DNA of 11,208 nt, taken from Thermoplasmata archaeon. Lineage in GTDB: Archaea; Thermoplasmatota; Thermoplasmata; Thermoplasmatales; Thermoplasmataceae. Position numbers and translations under genes: made by a program. The stretch spans positions 1-11,208 of the forward strand of contig JAKARU010000019.1 in the NCBI GenBank assembly GCA_021819225.1. Direction: 5' to 3'. The notes beneath the pieces were generated by a model that had not been told where the DNA came from, made no database searches, and worked only from the letters and a program-made list of their open reading frames with translations. Shown here one piece after another: positions 6,003 through 11,208 of the stretch (within the stretch, counting starts at the first letter, position 1; every line of letters starts with the position of its first letter).

Positions 6003-7370
6003 ATGAAACCTAACATTATTTTGATTGTAGTTGACACATTAAGAAGGGATGCTATAAAGCCATACAATAAAAGGTCTAAAACTCCAAACATAAATAATTT
6101 CTCAAAAGATTCAAACGTATTCGAGAACGCCATTTCTCCCTCTCCCTGGACTTTACCTTCTCACGCTTCCCTCTTCACTGGATTGTATCCAACTGAACAC
6201 AAAGTAAGAAATTTACCAGATATGGATATCTCAACCAATTTTTTTAAAATGCGCGAACTTCTAAGAGAAAACAAATCCATTCTCCTTGCGGAGGAGCTCA
6301 GAAAACGAGGATACAATGCGGTGGCATCCGTTGCGAATCCGATACTGTCGCCCGAGTCTGGATTTGATGAAGGCTTTGACGTATATATGCAGATGGACTA
6401 TGCCGGCGTCAATAACAGATATAAAATGGACGAGATCAGAAAGAGATATGGCAACCTTGAGCTTGGAATTTTACCTCGTATTTTGCTGGACGGAAACGTT
6501 TCCTATTTGGCTGATGTTTTGAAGTATTTCTACGGCACATGGGATAACTATAAGCGGAGTGGACAACCTCTAATAAAAGGTGGAACCTCTATTTTAGACC
6601 TTATTTTGAATTCATCATTCGAACAACCTTTCTTTCTCTTTTTAAACCTAATGGAGATGCATGAGCCTTACCTCAAAAGCGACTTTCTGCGTGATGTAAT
6701 CAATAGAAATGTGTATACTAATATCCTAGATGCTGCGGGTGTCAAAAACTTTAGCCAAAGCTTGATTAATAAATATAAGAAGGCATACTTCGAAGAAGCA
6801 GTACTTTTGGATTCAATCATTGCTAAGCTGATCAGTCATCTAAAAGCCTCCGGAGTATATGATAACACTATTATTGTTTTGACATCAGATCATGGTCAGG
6901 CTCTTAGGGAGAAAAATTTTTTTGGTCATGGTACTTTTCTCTACGACGAGATCATTAAGATACCGATGATAATTAAGTTGCCTGAAAATAGGAAGATTAA
7001 GATAAGAGAGGGTTATCAGAGTCTCACTTCACTGAAGGACTTTATTTTACATCAAGTAGATAATGGTGGAACAGAAGATACTATAACAGAAGAGCGGGTC
7101 TTCTCGGAGGAGAACCGGAAGAAAATATTTCTCACTCCAAATCTAGTACGTTTTGAAGACATTATATCAGAAACACTAACAAGTAGGAGGTGCGTCTTTA
7201 AAAATGGATTTAAACTTTCCGTCAACGCTGAAGAAGGCTCCATTGAAGAATTCACACTAAATGGTTCACCTGTTACCGAGTCGGAATATCCACAAGAGTT
7301 TAATGACCTGCTTTGCGAACTTGAAATATTTAAAGGTAATGATAATTTGAAGTTGCCCAGAGAGGTGTGA
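6003..7370 (+). CDS. Sulfatase/alkaline-phosphatase superfamily protein with Thr at the nucleophile position
   Basis: A 455-residue protein of the sulfatase-fold superfamily. NIILIVVDTLRRD (4-16) gives metal ligand D11. SPWTLPSHASLFTGLYP (47-63) is the nucleophile segment. LMEMHEPY (216-223) supplies H220, LTSDHG (293-298) supplies D296 and H297, and FFGHG (306-310) supplies H309. True sulfatases have C/S-x-P-S-R, with the Cys or Ser converted to formylglycine. Here the segment is T50-L-P-S-H54, so no formylglycine can form. A threonine nucleophile is typical of phosphodiesterase/NPP and phosphoglycerate-mutase-like relatives. It may therefore hydrolyse or transfer a phosphate ester rather than a sulfate. 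There is no signal peptide or membrane segment, so it acts in the cytoplasm. It starts 5 nt after the CysD-like stop without a clear Shine-Dalgarno, and its TGA abuts the next ATG, so translational coupling is likely. Confidence 0.85.
   Translation: MKPNIILIVVDTLRRDAIKPYNKRSKTPNINNFSKDSNVFENAISPSPWTLPSHASLFTGLYPTEHKVRNLPDMDISTNFFKMRELLRENKSILLAEELRKRGYNAVASVANPILSPESGFDEGFDVYMQMDYAGVNNRYKMDEIRKRYGNLELGILPRILLDGNVSYLADVLKYFYGTWDNYKRSGQPLIKGGTSILDLILNSSFEQPFFLFLNLMEMHEPYLKSDFLRDVINRNVYTNILDAAGVKNFSQSLINKYKKAYFEEAVLLDSIIAKLISHLKASGVYDNTIIVLTSDHGQALREKNFFGHGTFLYDEIIKIPMIIKLPENRKIKIREGYQSLTSLKDFILHQVDNGGTEDTITEERVFSEENRKKIFLTPNLVRFEDIISETLTSRRCVFKNGFKLSVNAEEGSIEEFTLNGSPVTESEYPQEFNDLLCELEIFKGNDNLKLPREV
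7362..7367 (+). promoter_or_regulatory. Shine-Dalgarno motif GAGGTG for the second GT4 gene
   Basis: GAGGTG lies at the very end of the sulfatase-fold gene. It is only 3 nt from ATG 7371 but 9 nt from the in-frame GTG 7377, so either codon could be the real start. It is the clearest ribosome-binding site in the operon. Confidence 0.5.
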
Positions 7371-8507
7371 ATGGTTGTGAATACACGAATCCTCTACATG
7401 CTCCCGTGGTTTCATGCCGGTACAGGACAGGAAACCATGATCGAGAACATTGTTCAATTTGGCCAAGGAAGATGGGATTCAGCAATTCTCTCCAATCATT
7501 TTTTTACATTCGATGGTTTATTCCCTACAGGAAGCACTGTGAAACTTATAAATTACAAACCGTACTACAGCCTCTTGTTTCCGTTCCGTAATTTGCCACG
7601 GATTGTTGAGAATTTTGATATAATCCACATCAAGAGTGGTGTGCCCTACTTAAAGTTATTTAGTAACAGTAAGAAACCTGTCATTTACAATCTTCACGGT
7701 CCATGGGCTACAAGCGGAGTGGGATACAAGAACAAAGTCCAAGGAATTCTAGCCAATAACATGGAAAGACGTTTGCTTAATAAAGCCAACACGCTTGTGG
7801 CCGTATCTAAGTGGGTTCAAAATTACTACATAAGAGAGATGGCTCTGGATGTCATATATATTCCCGATAGTTTTGACCTTTCTCGCTTTAAATTCAAAGA
7901 AAAAATCCCAGACAAGAAACATTTAAAGCTTCTTATTGTGGGGGACTGGGATGGTTTCAAGGGTCGGAAACAGCAGCATGAGCTAATCCGCATAATGCCT
8001 ATGCTTACTAAGGAGTTTCCGGGAATAAATCTCAGACTTGTAGGTATAAATCCAACAAATGCGAAGTTGCTAAGGGAATATGCAGAAAAGATTGGGAGCG
8101 GGCGTTCCGTTTCTATTGATGGAAAACTAACTCCGACTGATCTAATAGCTGCTTATTATGAATCAGATATACTTGTTGTTACTTCAACTGTTGAGGGATT
8201 TCACAGACCAACCGTAGAAGCAATGGCCTGCGGAAGGCCTGTGCTAGCCAGAGATTCAAGGGCTTTGGCTGGAGAGCTTAATGCAGGTCATTTTTATCAT
8301 GTCCGTGACTCGGGTGGCGGTGAGACGTTCGATGTGTCCTTTCAGGATATAACAGAAAAGTTATGGTTAATAGTAGAGAATTATTCGGAATTGTCTATTA
8401 GGTGCCGCCGTTATAGTTTGCAATTTGACAATGAGAAGGTGGGGTCTCTGTATGAGAAACTTTATGCCGAATTAATTGATAAAAAATGTGGTGTTATACA
8501 TGAATAG
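7371..8507 (+). CDS. GT4-type glycosyltransferase (GT-B fold)
   Basis: A 378-residue retaining glycosyltransferase, probably cytoplasmic or peripheral on the membrane. The N-terminal domain begins RILYMLPWFHAGTGQE (6-21), with the loop that faces the acceptor. A conserved NLHGPW (107-112) and VAVSKWVQ (143-150) precede the linker YIPDSFDLSRF (163-173). The donor domain has GDWDGFKGR (191-199), with K198 as the likely phosphate-binding lysine. A perfect family motif, E275-x7-E283, lies in STVEGFHRPTVEAMACGRPV. Length and motifs are normal for the family, unlike the upstream GT4 with its Asp substitution. The ATG directly follows the TGA of the sulfatase-fold gene, and the stop TAG overlaps the next gene by 8 nt, so it sits in the middle of a coupled operon. 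It would add one sugar to a growing lipid-linked glycan; the sugar identity is not readable from sequence. Confidence 0.9.
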   Translation: MVVNTRILYMLPWFHAGTGQETMIENIVQFGQGRWDSAILSNHFFTFDGLFPTGSTVKLINYKPYYSLLFPFRNLPRIVENFDIIHIKSGVPYLKLFSNSKKPVIYNLHGPWATSGVGYKNKVQGILANNMERRLLNKANTLVAVSKWVQNYYIREMALDVIYIPDSFDLSRFKFKEKIPDKKHLKLLIVGDWDGFKGRKQQHELIRIMPMLTKEFPGINLRLVGINPTNAKLLREYAEKIGSGRSVSIDGKLTPTDLIAAYYESDILVVTSTVEGFHRPTVEAMACGRPVLARDSRALAGELNAGHFYHVRDSGGGETFDVSFQDITEKLWLIVENYSELSIRCRRYSLQFDNEKVGSLYEKLYAELIDKKCGVIHE

Positions 8508-10788
8508 GCGCTATTTAACTCTACTCTCTCTATTGGCAATTTTTACGTTCGGATTTTCAATTCGTGTCTATGCGCTTGGCCAAATTCCCCCTGCGCTATA
8601 TACAGACGAGCTAAACGAATTGCTGGGAGCAAAGATTCAGCTCTACGGCATTGGCAGCGTCCCCTTCTCACACATTGCAAACAGAACTGCTCCTGCAACT
8701 TTATTTTATGCTATCAATGGCTATTTTTTGGGAATATTGATATTCGGCTTTAACAATTTCTCAGCCAGATTTGCGTACGCATTGTATTCCGCGCTAATGG
8801 TATTTCCATTATACAGTTTCTCCTATGAATTAACGAGAAAGCGTTCAGTGGGTATACTATCCTCGCTCCTCTGGATTATTTCCCCTTTATCCTTTGTTGC
8901 CGCAAGAGATGCTGATTCTTTTGAAATCTTTCCCCTGTTTCTGTTTCTGATTGTCCTATTTCTTTTGGTCAAGATTTCTCGGGGAAAAGGAAAAATCTGG
9001 GACTATTTTGTGTTTCTCCTCATATTCGGTATCTCACTTTTCATCCCAGCTATTGAAACTTGGATAATTATCCCTATGATAATTGCCCTTGCGCTTGTGA
9101 TAGGTAATTTCTTTCTGGTCACAACCAAAAAGGGTAGACTCATGAATGGTTTGAAATATATTTACTTCAGTACATTAATTGTAGCGACATTCATCATAAT
9201 TTTCTTCCCTAGTGTTCTTTTTGATACCGTTCTCAAGAATTTGAAAGTTGCCCAGGTTAGTTCCTCTTTTTATATTTTCTCAGAACCATTTTACAGCTCG
9301 ATACCGTATTTTTTCCTGAGACTGTTTACGTTCCTCTCACCAGCAAAGATGTTTCTGCTTTCTAATCCACTAAATCCAGAAATAAGTTTGCACTATTCCT
9401 TAGTTCCATTCATGCTCCCCTTCATGATGTTTGCCTTTTACCCTACTATTGCATTTATTGTATGGCAGATTTTAGTAAATAGAAATAGAAAATTGTATAT
9501 GTTCCTCCTAATTTTATTTATTGCCGGATATGTTCAACCTATAATGAATATCAGTAACCCTATTTCCTATCTAGAACCACTCGAAGGTCTCTTTGCTCTT
9601 CCATTTGCTATTATTATAAGCTCAATCGGTATTCTTAAGTTCTCCGGTTATGCATTTAGGAATACCAGAAATTCCCAAAAGGGCGGTTCACGGATGAGGA
9701 CATTCCGAAATAGGTATTCATCATTACGGAAGTACAGACGGGCTGCTTTCGTGGTCCTAATTGTTATATTCATTATTTCTGGGACAGTAAGCACAACCAC
9801 ATTTGTGCATACCTACTTTACCGGATACAAGAATTCTATGGAAAGCAATAATTCAAGTCCTGATTACAATTCGTTCGGAATTGAACAGGTATCGCAATAT
9901 ATAGTAAGTCATGGATTAATGAATGAACAGATATTTTTTGTCCCTTCTGATGGTGGAGGAATCAACTTTTCCAATACAAGTGAATTTAACTATTGGGTAT
10001 ACTATCTTCACTTCCCGTCTGCATGGTTTTACCTTTACACCAACGGAAAGATTCATAACGTTAATGTTTTACATCCTGGCAATCTTCCGAATCCATCCGG
10101 AAATGAATCCATATTAATATCACAAAATTCATCCTATGGATCGTTTCTTTCTTCCGCAGGGTTTTCCTATAATTTGCTTTATTCACTTAACAGAAGTAAT
10201 GGTGAGGCTGCGGTAAGATTGTATCAGATCATACCAACCACCTTTACTCCTACCAATGTAATATATAGTGTGAGTAACTACACTGGTTTTTATAACACTA
10301 ACATTTCGCTTCCCACGAATTATTATTTTTCCGCCACCATATTCGTACAATTACTTGGAACGCCTACACGTGCAGACTTACTCTTTTCCCATGGTTACGG
10401 TGTTGATGTGGGAGTGCAGTATTCTGAAAATTTTCCATGGCTTCATCTTCCAAATAACACACTTGTCCCTTATAGTAACCTCTTTTCTCAAATAAAGGGC
10501 GGCAATTATTCCACTCCTTATTCTTGGTATCAGTTTGCAGACAATTTCGCCTTGAAAAAAGGGAGTACATTCATGATCACTGTGATCTATCAAGATGGGC
10601 TGTATTCAACCTATATCAATGATTCATTAATTGGCAGATCAACGATATTATATCCGGTTATGCTACAGAATATAACAATTAATATACCTCCAGGATATGA
10701 AGTAAGTGTTTTTCTTTTTAATTATCCCATATCACAAGGTCATTTATACGATCTATGGTATACTCTTTCACATAGGAGTACCATTTAA
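8500..10788 (+). CDS. GT-C membrane glycosyltransferase (PMT/ArnT-like) with sequon-rich extracytoplasmic domain
   Basis: A 762-residue polytopic protein. The first membrane helix (about 5-26) is followed by PPALYTDELNELLGAK, whose D36-E37 pair sits in the first outer loop where PMT/GT39/GT83 enzymes hold their catalytic acid. The next parts are also typical of this clan (IFGFNNFSARFAYAL, and ISPLSFVAARDADSFE). About twelve helices extend to residue 432. A basic cytoplasmic loop (about 385-415) precedes the last helix, so the remaining 330 residues face outside. That tail holds about 13 N-x-S/T sequons. It ends in a beta-rich region (about 592-740, with LYSTYINDSLIGRST) resembling concanavalin/LamG-type domains. 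The likely role is sugar transfer from a polyprenyl-phosphate donor outside the membrane. ATG 8500 is chosen because GTGGTG lies 6 nt upstream; TTG 8476 would overlap the previous gene by 32 nt. The donor and acceptor are unknown. Confidence 0.8.
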   Translation: MNRRYLTLLSLLAIFTFGFSIRVYALGQIPPALYTDELNELLGAKIQLYGIGSVPFSHIANRTAPATLFYAINGYFLGILIFGFNNFSARFAYALYSALMVFPLYSFSYELTRKRSVGILSSLLWIISPLSFVAARDADSFEIFPLFLFLIVLFLLVKISRGKGKIWDYFVFLLIFGISLFIPAIETWIIIPMIIALALVIGNFFLVTTKKGRLMNGLKYIYFSTLIVATFIIIFFPSVLFDTVLKNLKVAQVSSSFYIFSEPFYSSIPYFFLRLFTFLSPAKMFLLSNPLNPEISLHYSLVPFMLPFMMFAFYPTIAFIVWQILVNRNRKLYMFLLILFIAGYVQPIMNISNPISYLEPLEGLFALPFAIIISSIGILKFSGYAFRNTRNSQKGGSRMRTFRNRYSSLRKYRRAAFVVLIVIFIISGTVSTTTFVHTYFTGYKNSMESNNSSPDYNSFGIEQVSQYIVSHGLMNEQIFFVPSDGGGINFSNTSEFNYWVYYLHFPSAWFYLYTNGKIHNVNVLHPGNLPNPSGNESILISQNSSYGSFLSSAGFSYNLLYSLNRSNGEAAVRLYQIIPTTFTPTNVIYSVSNYTGFYNTNISLPTNYYFSATIFVQLLGTPTRADLLFSHGYGVDVGVQYSENFPWLHLPNNTLVPYSNLFSQIKGGNYSTPYSWYQFADNFALKKGSTFMITVIYQDGLYSTYINDSLIGRSTILYPVMLQNITINIPPGYEVSVFLFNYPISQGHLYDLWYTLSHRSTI

Positions 10789-10936
10789 TATCCAAGAAAT
10801 CGATGATCTTGATACGGATGAATCGAGAGAATTTATGGGAATTTTAGTTTATCTATACTATATTATTCTGTACAAATTTTGCTATTTTCACAGACTTGAT
10901 GTTGGATAGTGAATCTTAAACAAAAATCTTTCCATT

Positions 10937-11208
10937 TCATGAGACATTTATCATCGACCTCCTATTATAATTGCTCTTTCTCCTTCTATAGCCATCCTTC
11001 AGATTCTTTAAGAAACTCCTATAGTATTCTCTGAAGCTGCTGTCATTGTTCCATTTTGCTAGGAACTGTATAGGTGAATAATAATCCAATGTAGAATGCG
11101 GCCTTGTATTGTTGTAATCATTGAATGCATTTTCTATTATTTCCTTTCCCTCATTGAAATTATTGATTTCATTGATTCAGATATAATCAGTTTTAATTGA
11201 ATTGTGAA
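10937..11208 (-). pseudogene. IS3-type transposase (integrase core) C-terminal remnant, running off the window
   Basis: On the minus strand this reads HNSIKTDYI, TGA (11177-11179), INEINNFNEGKEIIENAF, then NDYNNTRPHSTLDYYSPIQF and a basic tail ending ...RRSMINVS-TGA at 10937-10939. The segment YNxxRPHSxLxYxSPxxF is the hallmark C-terminus of IS3/IS481-type rve transposases (OrfB), and the glutamate in NEGKEIIE lies where the last DDE acid region ends. The internal TGA stands where homologues usually have Trp or Arg, so the copy is probably dead, or a sequencing error is present. The rest of the gene lies beyond the window. It converges on the glycosyltransferase operon, with about 148 bp between the two stop codons that hold nothing recognisable. 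Confidence 0.8.

Noticed and set aside
1..11208. tRNA, rRNA, CRISPR array or tandem-repeat family
   Set aside because: Scanning both strands gave no clover-leaf candidate, no rRNA-like stretch and no regularly spaced direct repeats; only the short (AT)10 tract is repetitive.

Overview
The window looks like a piece of an AT-rich archaeal chromosome, most plausibly a Thermoplasmatales-type euryarchaeon. This is inference. The support is: TATA-like boxes about 28 nt upstream of start codons with almost no leader; GGTG/GAGGTG Shine-Dalgarno motifs in front of some genes; IS4-clan transposases of the kind common in archaea; and a surface-glycan gene set with a membrane glycosyltransferase rich in N-glycosylation sequons. 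No rRNA, tRNA or housekeeping marker is present to fix the taxon.

Layout. Positions 1-3240 are a mobile-element and decay zone: an IS701/IS4-like transposase remnant with two in-frame amber codons (2-595), an intact class I SAM methyltransferase on the minus strand (739-1386), an IS4-clan (ISH3-like) transposase on the minus strand (1683-2756) whose likely original 5' end is cut off by a single in-frame TAG (2757-2864), and a decayed, inverted second copy of the methyltransferase (about 2898-3237). A GT4 glycosyltransferase with its own promoter follows (3289-4470), then a 726-bp stretch with no intact gene. Positions 5197-10788 hold a tight four-gene operon. An IS3-type transposase remnant on the minus strand (10937 to the end) closes the window, so the glycan genes sit between insertion-sequence debris.

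The operon encodes a cysteine-less CysD-like PP-loop protein, a cytoplasmic sulfatase-fold protein with threonine at the nucleophile position, a canonical GT4 glycosyltransferase, and a GT-C (PMT/ArnT-like) membrane glycosyltransferase with a sequon-rich extracytoplasmic tail. The junctions are 5 nt, 0 nt and an 8-nt overlap, so the genes are probably co-transcribed and translationally coupled.

The working interpretation is assembly of an unusual surface glycan. Cytoplasmic GT4 enzymes would build a lipid-linked sugar, the CysD-like and sulfatase-fold proteins would add or remove a sulfo- or phospho-group, and the GT-C enzyme would use a lipid-linked sugar donor outside the membrane. The chemistry of the CysD-like/sulfatase-fold pair is the least explained part and the best candidate for something new.
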